Shown here: positions 9,185-22,300 of the stretch, piece after piece
Position numbering within the stretch: position 1 is the stretch's first letter
How the letters are laid out: each line of letters begins with the position of its first letter
DNA from: Echinometra lucunter
Lineage: Eukaryota; Echinodermata; Echinoidea; Camarodonta; Echinometridae
Assembly: GCA_029962745.1 (NCBI GenBank)
Contig: CM057169.1
Span: 19,315,661-19,379,660 of the forward strand
Direction of reading: 5' to 3'
Length of the DNA: 64,000 bases
Program-made: the position numbers and the translations under genes
Notes under the pieces: generated by a model
Databases searched by the model: none
What the model was told of the DNA's origin: nothing
What the model saw: only the letters and a program-made list of their open reading frames with translations

Positions 9185-12100
9185 GTAAGTAGATTAGTTT
9201 GTGATTAAAACCTATCAATTTGAGCCCGTGGATGGCTGCCCATTCATTACCCTTCCACAGCCGGCCAGCCTCCCGTGGCCTTTTCGTTAAGGATCGCTCG
9301 TTCAGTGAAAGCCGGCATTTTTCGTGTTCATTATCGCACACTGCACTGGCAGAGTTCCCATCTTACATTAAAAGTGTTTTGCTTAATATGAATACTGTGT
9401 TACATGTAGTGTATATCAGTAAACAATATACTTATTGGAAATTTTCTATGAATTTGAATTGAATTAAGAGATCAAGATATTGAATATGATGCATGCATGG
9501 ACATGATTGATGGAGCACAATCATAACTGCTTGATCCACCTCCCAGCCTTTCTAGTTCTAGTAGTCTGCAGGGAAAAAAAAGAAAAAAATTCCGGGGCTA
9601 CTTTTTGAGCCCAATCGCCCAAATTTTCTACTTTGTATTTACAGTTTACATTGGACCCTATGAGAATTTCAGGGGCTCTTTTTTAGTTTTCCAGGGCTCT
9701 TTTTGGCATTTCAGGGGCGAATTCGCCCCGAGCCCCTCTTGTATTTTTTTCCCTGGTAGTCTGCCTCTTGATGGTAAAAAGAAATAAGGCATTGGCAATC
9801 TAGATCTAGTTCAGAACAGGACCATATCTCAGGGAATGAGGATAATTGAGTAGTCAGTTGGAAATGTCTTTTCAACATCATTAAATGGNNNNNNNNNNNN
9901 NNNNNNNNNNNNNNNNNNNNNNNNNNNNNNNNNNNNNNNNNNNNNNNNNNNNNNNNNNNNNNNNNNNNNNNNNNNNNNNNNNNNNNNNNNNNNNNNNNNN
10001 NNNNNNNNNNNNNNNNNNNNNNNNNNNNNNNNNNNNNNNNNNNNNNNNNNNNNNNNNNNNNNNNNNNNNNNNNNNNNNNNNNNNNNNNNNNNNNNNNNNN
10101 NNNNNNNNNNNNNNNNNNNNNNNNNNNNNNNNNNNNNNNNNNNNNNNNNNNNNNNNNNNNNNNNNNNNNNNNNNNNNNNNNNNNNNNNNNNNNNNNNNNN
10201 NNNNNNNNNNNNNNNNNNNNNNNNNNNNNNNNNNNNNNNNNNNNNNNNNNNNNNNNNNNNNNNNNNNNNNNNNNNNNNNNNNNNNNNNNNNNNNNNNNNN
10301 NNNNNNNNNNNNNNNNNNNNNNNNNNNNNNNNNNNNNNNNNNNNNNNNNNNNNNNNNNNNNNNNNNNNNNNNNNNNNNNNNNNNNNNNTTCCACGCAGGG
10401 TTTTTTTTTTTCCACGTAATTACAAAATATTTGATGACGTGTCGGTCATTCATCATGCCTGTTGTAAATTGGGTGCCATTTGATGATGTTTGTCTACATC
10501 AGACCAGCACTGTGTTTGATGCACCTTTTGATGGTGAGACATACACAAATGAGTGCTAAAGCAATAATGAAAAACAGTACTGGCTACATTGTCCTAAATG
10601 CCTTATAATGCAATTTATAATCCCCATGAGCACATAAAAAATGAATGATGGTACACATTAAAAGATAAAAGTTTGAGAAGATGAAAAGTACAGAAAGTGA
10701 GAGAGGGAGAAAAAGAGAAAGAGAGAGAGAGATAAAGAGATGCAAAAAAAAAAGATACCCCTTTTTTTCTTTAAAGAAGTATAATTTGCATTTGTGAAAA
10801 GGAATATCTGTGCTGTACAGCAACATCATTTCAAAAAGACAAATGGAAAAGAAAGTACATGTATATGAAAGGAGTCAAAGGACCATATGTCTACAGGGTT
10901 TGACTAGCGTCAAAATTTGGTTGGAGCCAGCCATAGGTGAGTACAGCGCAGACACGACAAGGGCAAGAATCAGGGACAACTCGGACCACGGGACAACTCG
11001 GACCGTGGGCCGAGTTGTCCCACCCGTTTCGTGATTTTTTTTTCCACAAATTTGCGTCTATTTTTCCGTCATTTCGAAATTTCTTGTAAAGATTTCCTAG
11101 AGATAAGGTCTGTTGGTAATGTTCTTCACTTTATATTACTTTTTTTCCGCTGGAAATAAAAAAAAAGTGTAATTTTAGGAGTTTTTCGACAGCTCGCGAT
11201 TCCCATAGGCGCGCGTGTATTAACAGTGTCGGTGCTCGGCTCGGCACCGCTTAACAACTGACTTGATTTTGCAATCATTTCTCCTCAAGTTACCACTTTT
11301 ATCGCAGAAGATGGACTTTCTTGTATTCCATCAACTCCACTTTTTCATCACAAGGATGAAATTCGGTGTATAAGCACGATTTTGTCGAAGTTTTTCACCT
11401 TTTCTCTCTGGTCGTAAGAAGTGAACAACCGATGATCGGTCCGCTCCTCTTCATCGCAATTCTACGTAGCTCAGCCGCCGAAACTGGCGGGGTGGGATTC
11501 AGCCCGTATCCCCAATGGAAGTGGGCGTGCACAGTCAAAGAGCTGAGCTTGACTGAGTGACAGAGAATCAACTAGAGCTTCAAGCTTGGCAGTGATAGGC
11601 TCTGCTTTTTAATTTTTTTTTCTAAATAAATATATATGTATTTTTTTATTTTGTCTATATTGAATTTGATTTTCCTTGTGTAGATTTGAGATTGTAATAA
11701 TTTGATATGCTTCAATTTCTTTGACAGCTGTGAGTTGCCCAAAAAATACTTAATTTGGATGGGGGCTTGGGGCGATTTCACTCCTGCCCCCGAAATGTGA
11801 AAAAATATTCGCGGTCTAATCTAGATGTGTGGGCATGCCGGGCTGAGGGTAACCATGAATAAAGAACGTTATATTTGGGGGCTTATGAGAAATGTTTTAT
11901 TTTGGGGCTTAATTTTTAATCATTATCATTTTTTGGCCTTTTCATTTTTTTATACATTTCATTTTTATTTTTCATATTGAGTTTCCATGGTGTTGAGAGC
12001 TGAGTTTTAATAATTATTATGCTTCAATTTCTTTTCAGTGGTCTGAGTGTGACAGTGGTGTGGATGTTTGAGTCACACAAAAAAATACTTTTACGTGGGT

Positions 12101-15100
12101 GGGGGCTTGGGGCGATTTCACTCCTGCCCCCGAAATGTGAAAATGTTGTAGGTGTAGCTGTTTCGGCATGCCAGGCAGAGGGTATAGCCATAAAAAATGT
12201 TTTATTTGGGGGCTTAATTTTTAATTAAATTATTTTTTTATTTTTTTTTACAGGATTTAAAATCGAATGTGCCCCTTTCCATTCTTTGTTTTTCCCCGAT
12301 TTACTTTCTTTAATTTTATTTCTTGGTCTTAAGGGTGGGTGTCAGTCAGGCTGCCGGGGTGGAATTAAGCCGGAATTGCCGATGGAAATTTAAGTTAACT
12401 GAGTGATGCATTTTAGAACAATACCAAATTAAATACATTTTATTTGGAGGAAACAATAATTGGTAAAAATACAAAACACAAAACTTCTTACTCTATTCTT
12501 TCCTCCTGTAAATTAATTAAAGAAAGTAAATCAGGGAAAAACAAAGAATGGAAAGGGGCACATTCGATTTTTAATCCTGTAAAAAAAATAAAAAAATAAT
12601 TTAATTAAAAATTAACTGAGCCCCCAAATAAAACATTTTTTTATGGCTATAACACCATGGAAACTCAATATGAAAAATAAAAATGAAATGTATAAAAAAA
12701 TGAAAAGGCCAAAAAATGATAATTTGATTAAAAATTAAGCCCCAAAATAAAACATTTCTCATAAGCCCCCAAATATAACGTTTTTTATTGATGGTTACCC
12801 TCAGCCCGGCATGCCCACACATCTAGACCGCGAATATTTTTTCACATTTCGGGGGCAGGAGTGAAATCGCCCCGATCGAGCCCCCATCCAAATTAAGTAT
12901 TTTGAGTAAATTGAAGCATATTAAATTATTACAATCTCAAATCTACACAAGGAAAATCAAATTCAATATAGACAAAATAAAAAAAAATACATATATATTT
13001 ATTTAGAAAAAAAAATTAAAAAGCAGAGCCTATCACTGCCAAGCTTCAAGCTCTAGTTGATTCTCTGTCACTCAGTCAAGCTCAGCTCTTTGACTGTGCA
13101 CGCCCACTTCCATTGGGGATTCGGGCTGAATCCCACCCCGCCAGTTTGGGCGGCCGAGCTACGTAGAATTGCGATGAAGAGGAGCGGACCGATCATCGGT
13201 TGTTCACTTCTTACGACCAGAGAGAAAAGGTGAAAAACTTCGACAAAATCGTGCTTATACACCGAATTTCATCCTTGTGATGAAAAAGTGGAGTTGATGG
13301 AATACAAGAAAGTCCATCTTCTGCGATAAAAGTGGTAACTTGAGGAGAAATGATTGCAAAATCAAGTCAGTTGTTGAGCGGGACCGAGCCGAGCACCGAC
13401 ACTGTTAATACACGCGCGCCTATGGGAATCGCGAGCTGTCGAAAAACTCCTAAAATTACACTTTTTTTTTATTTCCAGCGGAAAAAAAGTAATATAAAGT
13501 GAAGAACATTACCAACAGACCTTATCTCTAGAAAATCTTTACAAGAAATTTCGAAATGACGGAAAAATAGACGCAAATTTGTGGAAAAAAAATCTCGTAT
13601 TGGGTGGGACAACTCGGCCCGCGGTCCGAGATGTCCCGTGGTCCGAGTTGTCCCGACCCCAAGGGGAAGAGCCACTGCACTGCCGAAGGGACTTCCCCTG
13701 AAGAACTAACCTTTTTCAAGACATTACTCTATCTGTTAATATTTATGAAGCATTAAAAAATTAATTCTTCAATCTTTATGAATAGGATATATGTACACGA
13801 TATAATATATGGTGTAGATGTAATTTGCATAAAATGTTCCTATCGATAGAAAGTGTAGGTAATGAAAAAAAAAGAAAAATCAAAAGAGAGTTTTCATTAT
13901 TAAAATAGAAAAGTGGCTGAATAAACACGATGCACGCTATCGCTAGCTTTCCACGTGCATGCACGCACTTAGCCCGTGGTGGAGATGGAACACCAACTTA
14001 TCGAAACCGCTAGCAAACTTTTGCAGCAAAATCTGCATGAAGCGACTTCAAAGCAGTCGTCAAAGTTACTAGCCAGGCAATCGACGGAATATTCTGTAGA
14101 CAACCTAATTTTCTCCGGTAAAGTAAGTATATTAGTTAGTGATTAAAACCTATCAATTTGAGCCCATGAATGGCTACCCATTACCCTTCCACAGCCGGGA
14201 AGCCTCCCGGGGCCTTTGTGGAGGATCGTGCGCTCAGTGAAAGCCTGCATGTCTGCCGTTTATTATCGCACACTGGCAGAGTTCTCATCGTCATACATAT
14301 TTAAAAGTATTTTTCTTCATATAAATACTGTGTTACATGATTAAGTGTAAACAATAATTATTGGAAATTTACTATGAACTGAATTAAGAATAAGAGAAAC
14401 AGATATTTAACTTAAATGATGCATGTGTGGAGCACATTAATATTAATTGGTTGATGTGCCTCTCAGCCCCTTAACCTTTACCTTTTGAAGATCAAAAGAA
14501 ATTTTGTAATTTGTGTTCTCAGTCTAGTTTACGAGAGGAAAAATCTCTGGGAATGAGGGTAATTGAGTGGTCAGTTGGATTTGTCTTTCGACAGTCTTCT
14601 TTTTTCTTTTTTTTTTCCTCCCTTTTCTTTTCTAAACTCTCCCTTCAGTTAATTTAGAATTGTCTTACAAATTTGTCTTTCTTTGAATTTAAATAGAGAA
14701 GATTGATCTTGATCAAATTGTATCAGGATTAATGATACAGAAACGGAATATGAACAAATCATGAATTATTATTGTGAAATTTCACTGATGTAATGTATGT
14801 TTGTATACTTTAATTTTCTGTAAGAGGTCAAAATACTTGATAATACTGACGAAGTTTACACCTCCTCCAACCCTAACCCCAGTCCTAACCCTAACCCTAA
14901 AATTTGATGAAAATATGGAGGGGGTGTTAACTTCTTCAGTATTGCCAAATATTCTTTCTGAAATTTTTTTTTTTTTTCCATTTTCTATACAGAAAACTGG
15001 GTCTCTTCATGACTGGATAAGCCAAGTGAATGATAACCTTGGTAAATCGGCATCGAGGTAAATAAATCTCATCTTCTTGTCAGACATCAGTGTAGAGTTT

Positions 15101-18100
15101 TGTTCAGTTTTGCTTTTTGCTAAAATTCTGAAATGGGAGTAACACATCAGTTAGTATAAGTCAGTAACAAATCAGTATTAGATTTAATTGAGTTTCATTC
15201 TCTAGATGCAGCAAGAACTATACAGGGAATATATTACTGACTAGAACTAACATTTCCAAAGTCTTGTTCTGATGTTCTGTTCTCAGAATGTTTGATTTGT
15301 CCCTTTAGTTGCCAAATATCTGTCAAATGATAGGAAAAAATATATATATGTGAAAAATAAAGTTAAATTAAGTTTAAAATATGATATCATAAAGTGGGCA
15401 TTATACTGCCCAGAAATATAATTTTTTGTACTGACCTCATTAATGCTAGAAAATACTATCGTGATCCCTAAAAATCTGTATTTTTTATTATTACATCTTT
15501 CAGACTTGAAGGCCTGGTTGTTCTAAGAGCTATTATCCAGCAGTGTTCTCAAGAAACCTTTTCAGAATGCTGTGTGACATGGGTCAGGCTCCTCATCAAT
15601 ATCTTCCAAGTAAGTCATGGCAGCATCAATGTGAACTTACAGGAGCTTCAAATATAATATCTCAAGAACCATTCGAGCTATCAACTTCAAACTTTGGTAT
15701 TGGCACGTATTATCATCTATGGACTTCTTAGATTTTTGGATAGTTAGGTAGAGTTAAAGAGTTAAATGCCTGTTATTTTTTGCTTGTGATCTTTGTCATC
15801 ATGGTATTTTGAGAACTATTTTGAGTGATGTATTTCAAACTTGGTACCAAAATGTAGTGCAATATACAGACACATTTAAGGTTCTTAAATTCAAAGATCA
15901 CAGGCCACAGAGGTAGAGACACCTTGCAGACACAGCCACATTTATCTTATCAACCTGATGTCACCAGATTAGAACAGTGCCTCAAATTCCAAAAACAAGT
16001 AACATTAAATTTCATTGACTTCAAAAAGCCAGTGTACATAAAGATACAATGTGGAAAATCCTTAAATTGCATGGTGTCCTTGAAGATTTCATCGCCATCT
16101 TTAAGGACCTGTTTGATGGATCCAGCTGTTGTGTCCGAGTTGACAGGGAAATACTAAATTCTTTGACATTGCTACTGGCATAAGACAGGGATGCCTTTTA
16201 TTCACCGATTTTATTTTATTTACTACGATTAGACATGGAAATATACAGTTACTGTTAATGGCTTTGTTTGTGTTCTCTTTAGCCTCACCAGACTCCCAGC
16301 ATAGTGGAGATCACATCTGCAATCCTTGTGGACATCCTCAGGATTGCATCACGAAACAATGAGATTGTTAGAGATCTTGCAATCAACCACATCCCGGGGC
16401 TCCTGGGAACTTTACTCAATGCGGAATCAGAGGAGGTAAGTAAGGCTTGAAGTTAGGTTCAATTAAAGTCCGATGTAGGCCCTACCGTGATGTTTGTCCC
16501 TGGCTCTGACTTATTCTCAGTGGCTCTATCTAATGGATTTTAATCCACTGAATACTGGAACCAGATGACCCATGTATTAAACCTGTGGGGATTCGATAAT
16601 GCAGTAGTCAGTAGGTTAACATTGCTATGGATCTCTCAGTCAACCACTTCCTTGACCTTGTTGGAGCTTTACTCAATGCAGACTCAGAATAAGTAGGTTA
16701 ATAGACCAGTTGGTAGAATACAAGAATTCCATGTACCCTGTGTTTCATGAGTGGTTCCAATGGGTTATTAGTTGTTGGAGCTTACTCATTTGTAAATCAG
16801 AAGAAGTTTGTTAACCAGTTGACTACTGAATTCTCAAAATTCCCATAGACTTAATACGGGGGCCATCCGGTTCCCGTAAGCAAGGGGTAAATAGATCAGT
16901 TGGTAGAATACAAGAGTTCCATGCACCATGTGTTTCAAGAGTGGTTCCAGTGGGTTAGTACTGGTTCTCACTGTGTAGTTGTAATGAATCCATTGGATAC
17001 TGAAACCTGGTGGTCCCTGTACATAATCTATGGGAATGACAAAACTCTGTAGTTCACGGGTTAACTTTGAGGCAGTTCATATGAGATTGTTAGAGACATC
17101 TCAAGTACCATTGCCTTGGTAATTGGAAAGGGATCTCTATTCACCAGTCAAATTTATTGTGAATGGAAGGTACAAATAATGTTTTCCAGGTGCTGAAAAG
17201 TTGATTTATAGTTGTTAACTCTGGGCCATGAACCCCTGTGTGCTGAATTATTTTCAATTTCACTTTCACTTTCCAGTACAAAACTATGGAGCAAACGATT
17301 GCACACGAAAGCCGATTGAGTGAGGAATGTAAACAATTATAAGTGAATGCTGCCACCTTTGGGGAAATCAATATATTTTGTGTAGATATTATAGGCTCTG
17401 TGATTGAGTGGTAAATGGGAACTTCATCCCCCCCCCCCCCCCCTCACTGTAAACTTTGTGTCCAAAGAGTTCCCAATCTCTTCTGCATCTTTTTGTGGCT
17501 TGTTTTTTCATTTCCTTTCCTTGTAACATACTGGTAGCTTTTGAGATATACTATTTTGCTGATAATGTAAGCAAGAGGATCTATAGAACTAATGTAAATG
17601 ATGGTTGAATTTCCATGTAAAGTAAATCTTCCAAGAAGAGGAAATATCTAAATTTTCTCTTTTTGCTTTGTCTTCTACTTCTTTTGCAGTGGCTTGTTCC
17701 AAGCCTTCGTCTTCTGGTGGTGTGTATGGAATGCTTCCCAGGGCCATGTGGTGCAATCAGCTACAAGCTGGAAGCTATGATCACACCTCATTTAGACTCC
17801 AAGTATCCTGACATTCAAAAGGTTAGTCTCTTCAAATTTGTCCATCTTTTGAACAGCAGTTTGTCTCATTTAAACCTGTATTGACCTTCGGCACCTCCAG
17901 ATTGTATGCATTGTAGCAATTTACTCACTCCTGAAATAAGAAGAAGAAGAAGAAAGAAAAATATATGAATTTAGTTATTTCTTTATTCATGGGATCTGCT
18001 TTACAGTGTTATAATGCCATCTTGTGGCAGATACATGTCCAGTCATTATTTATGTCAATAGCCCTTATCATCGTCACCATGTAGTTGTGAGCAGTGCCTC

Positions 18101-19279
18101 AATTAACTATACGAGAGGTCTTGGTTTTGATCCATGCCCAGTGCTTACACTCTTGGGCAAGATGTTCTGCTCACACAAGTCCCTCTCAACCCAGGTGTAT
18201 CAAATGGGTACCCTGGAATTGCTGGGGTAATAATAACTGCAGGTCCTGCATGAGGAGCAGTAGTAATTCTGATGTGGCTACCCTAGGTCATTAAAACCTA
18301 ATGTAAGACATATCTGTCCAAAAGTGGTCTCAAATCTTTGGAAACGCAAACTGATTTGGCTTTAAGTGCTTTAAGTGTAGGGCCCTCGAGGACAGCAGTT
18401 TATATAACTAAAGAGGCTACCCTGAATGATTATAACTGAAAATAAATAAAATAGATAAATAAATAAATGAATAAATAAATAAGTAAATAGATAGATAGAT
18501 AAATAAGTAATAAATGAATGAATAAATAAATGATAAATAAATAAATAAATAAATAAATTGATTAATTTATTAATTGAATAAATGAACAAAATTTTGTCTA
18601 TTATCTTTACTTCAGTTGGCACAGAGATGTTATCCTCTACTAGCAAGGATAGGTGGAGGTGGTTCCGGAGGTGTCAAGTACACAGAGGCCTTCAAGCATT
18701 ACTCCATGAAGATCTTATATACACTCCAGACACAGCTGTCTGTGCTGTATGCTGACTACGCCCCAGGTTTGTTGAAAGGAAAGGGGAGGATAAGCATTTT
18801 GAAATGAACCAACTAAAAGGTACATGTGTGGTGAGAGTTTGATCATTCAGGAAATTATTATAGTTTTAATACTCTGAGCAAACATCAGGCTTGGAATCAC
18901 TGTGGTTTATGAAAAAATGCATGAATTTTTGGACTGCCAAATCCTCACGGCTGTGTGAAAAGGGTGTAGATATTGACTTCATGTTTATCAGCATAAACTT
19001 TCCTGGGGGTGTTTCACAAAGATTTAACTTTGACTTAAAATTATGCCTAAGTGCGCAAATCATGCGTAAGCACCACATCATGTGTAACTTTTTACCCAAA
19101 GAGCCACTTCATGAAACAGACTTAGCTAGCCAGCATTATCAGACTTTCACTATTAAGGTTGGACTTAGCGAAATCGCACTTAAGTTTGACTACATGTAGT
19201 TTTAAGTGTGATCTTTGTGAAACACCCCCTGATCTAAGATGTAACCATATCAGATTTAATTTAAAATACTAATGTATGT

Positions 19280-19324
<45 letters not shown>

Positions 19325-22300
19325 GTGTTGATTGGTTAGTACGAAAATTTTGTTTGAAAATTAAAAGTATCTTTTGCTTTTTGTTTTATGCAGTTCTTTC
19401 TGCAGACAGCATGGGTGGTCGTTACTGTATTTGCATGCTGTTTGCTTTTCAGATACTGAGCCTACTACCGAAGAGGGTACTGAACCCATATCTCTCAGCA
19501 TCCCCCCTATTGAGGAACCCATGAGGACTCTGCACCTCACCAATCAGCTTGAATCACTTACCAACTGTCTCCAGATTATGCTAAGGTATCTTCAAATCTC
19601 TATTTCCTTATCATAATTTTGGGAATTTTACAATGAATTGAAGTTGCCAATTGAAGTGAGAGGTCAGAATATTTGCAAGAGACTTGTTTGATTTAACAAA
19701 TAAGCAAAGAAAGAAAAGGATAATATACTACCCCCCCCCCTTTCATTTTTCTCTGTGAAGGGCAGCCAGAGTATCATTTGAATCAAATTAATTTCAAATT
19801 TGTATCCCTTGGGGGCTGACATTTAGATTTGTGTAAATAATTTCTCAGGTTGAAGCTTTTCCTGTCATTCATGTATCAAAGCTTGTCAGAGTTGTTAAAA
19901 GTAGTTATTGTGATCTTTGATGTGTTTTTTTTTTCATTCACATCAGTTTTGATTGAATATCACTCTTTTGTCGTCTGGTATAATAATATGTTACATTGAT
20001 AATAATATGTTACATTGATAATAATATGTTACATTGATAATAATATGTTACATTGATAATAATATGTTACATTGATAATAATATGTTAAATTGTAAAGCT
20101 TATCATGTGAATACTTGAATACGCTTTGCAATATAATGATATACCTCTGATTTGTAGACATCACACAAGTGCACACTTTCTCCGCTCCTTAGGAGCATTC
20201 TTACCATTTTGCAACGTTCACATGCGTACATGCAGGGCAGTGGCAAAGGCAGTCATAATGACTTTCAGCAGTCCTCACGGGTACCCATTTACTCGTGGAT
20301 GTAGAGTGGCAATCACTATGAACATGGCGGACAAAGAAAGCGGACAAAATAAACAACCTCTCATTCTACCCTTCACAATGGTTCTGGTAGTCAAAAGAAC
20401 ATCCCTTCACAGCTATTATGTTTAATCATGTAGTTCCAGGTGAATATGCATGTGACCTGTTCCACATATTTTAGAAAATAGCAGTGACGGGATGTTCTTT
20501 TGACTACCAGAACCATTGTGAAGGGTAGAATGAGGGGTTGTTTATTTTGTCCGCTTTCTTTGTCCGTCATGTTCATAGTGAATGTAGATTAATGTCTTGC
20601 CGAAAAAGGTCAGTGCCGCAGCTGGACTCAAACCGCGAACCCTGTTATCCACAGTCCGGGGACATTTTCGGCCAGACCACGACCCCATCTTCTTCATCTG
20701 CGTCATTAAATCCACTTTGTTTTTATATCTGGCCATTACATCAGTCTTTCCATTTCTCCTTGCAGAAATGAGTTCCCAGCCAAGGCTTCAATCCCAGTGA
20801 AATCCATTTTAGAGTACATTTCCAGTGCACTGGAAGTTACAGGGAAAACCCTGGTAAGTAGTTTTGATAAGAATTAAGGTTCATTCTGGGGTTCATTTAA
20901 AAGTGAAAGTAAGCAGTGGTATTTATTTTCTTATTTTCATCACTGTGTAGAAGATCTTCATACTACAAAAGAAAAGGTCCATCCAAAGGACTGCTTTTGA
21001 TGTTAATTCATATTTCAAATGTGACTGGAAATAGTTACTGTACCAACTTTTACCAAACTGTGATTCAATTTGTCTCTATAGTCCCATGAATTCTTGTTTC
21101 CTGTGCTTTTTTCTTTGTGGTTATCACTAAAATTTGGTCATTTCACTGTTGTGGATCCAAAAACTTCATAATTAGTTATATTATGTTTAGGATATAATAA
21201 TTTTTTTCATTATTCTGAATAACTTTTAGACGGTTTCTCTGACAAATGTTAACAGGAACATTTTACTGCATTACCTTTAATCTCCATATCCTCCGTTTTT
21301 CGTAGGGTGATCATGTGACATCCGAATCTTCCATGCTAGCTCTCGTTCTTTCCAGGGTTCATCAGTCCACTTTACAACTTTTGAAGGCTCTGATAGAAAG
21401 GTATGTTTCATGATATTCATTTTCAAAGAGGCTAACTACTAGGATATTGTTTTCAGTAGGTCAAAGGTCAAAGAGGTCAGTTTATCATACATGTAAGCTT
21501 CTGTACTAGAACTTGTTTGCTGGGATCTAGGTTGTAGGATGGTAGTATGCATTCAAATGTTTATTGAAATTGTTTGTCACCTTGCTGGATAGAATGTGCC
21601 CTGGTACTTTTTATCTCAGGTATCCTCCATGATTGATTTTATCGCCAACTGTGTCATGCAAGGGCATAATCCATGAACATCAGTGAATTTATTGAAGTAG
21701 AAAGTGTTGATTTAGATTTGAATATGGGATATCAAAGGCATGTTGGAGATACAGTGGAATGCATCATACAGTATACAAATAGCGAATAGACATGAGTGCG
21801 ATGGTACGAGATTTCGCATGAGGTGAAAGAGCGACCTTCTATTCAACTCGGCTTCGCCTCGTTGAATAGAAGTTATGTCGCAATCTTTCACCGAATGCGA
21901 AGTCTCGTACCATTGCACGAATTAGAATATTCGCTATTTGTATTGTACAACGCCTCAGAAGTCTGAGAAATTGATGAAAATCAAGAAAAAACAGTCACAT
22001 TTTGGTTAAGAAATCAAGGTTTATAAAGCAGGAAAAGCAGTTCCGACTGCAAAATGCGGCTGGTGCCGGCATAGTCTGTGCGCGTGCGCATATCTATAGC
22101 AGTGCGCGAACGCGACTTGCTTGCATAGCCCTACATTTATGGCATAGCCTGAGTTGAGCATGCAAATCAATATGCATATAGGGTCTACAACGCAAGCTAC
22201 TTGTGACATCACAAAAGAAATAAAAGAAGTAATTTGTGGGAATCTACTGTGACGTCACGCTACCCATGCAATGGTACATTTTGGATGGTACATTTTGGAT

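Larger units (their letters stand above)
8401..9888. repeat. Left copy of a diverged duplication carrying PELP1 exon 1
   Basis: From CATTGTCCTAAA at 8402 to the N gap, this sequence aligns collinearly with 10586-10970 plus 13655-14600. The shared parts include an AGAAAGTGAGAGAG run, CTGTACAGCAACATCATTTC, GGGACTTCCCCTGAAGAAC, the PELP1 first exon and GAGGATAATTGAGTAGTCAG. The exon differs at 12 of 138 positions and the non-coding parts differ more, so it is far more diverged than the 12.4-kb duplication further right. Either a real duplication or very divergent alleles. Confidence 0.8.
10586..14600. repeat. Right copy of the PELP1 exon-1 duplication, split by a foldback element
   Basis: 10586-10970 and 13655-14600 match 8401-9888 in order. 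The 2.7 kb between them is the foldback element. The contig begins at 10389, but its first 200 bases have no visible match in the left copy, so this is not a simple end overlap like the one at 43466. Confidence 0.75.

Noticed and set aside
9711..10559. Long open frames across the first N gap on both strands
   Set aside because: They consist of unknown residues created by the 500 N; the same holds for the frames over 43403-43990.
11366..11560. 64-codon frame repeated at 13068-13262 on the other strand
   Set aside because: The repetition is due to the inverted arms of the foldback element, not selection on a protein.
14868..14900. CCCTAA-like telomeric repeat
   Set aside because: Only a few irregular units inside a PELP1 intron; a similar short run lies at 2594-2690. 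Not a telomere.
19982..20095. CRISPR-like array
   Set aside because: Direct repeats are contiguous without spacers and the genome is animal; it is a minisatellite.
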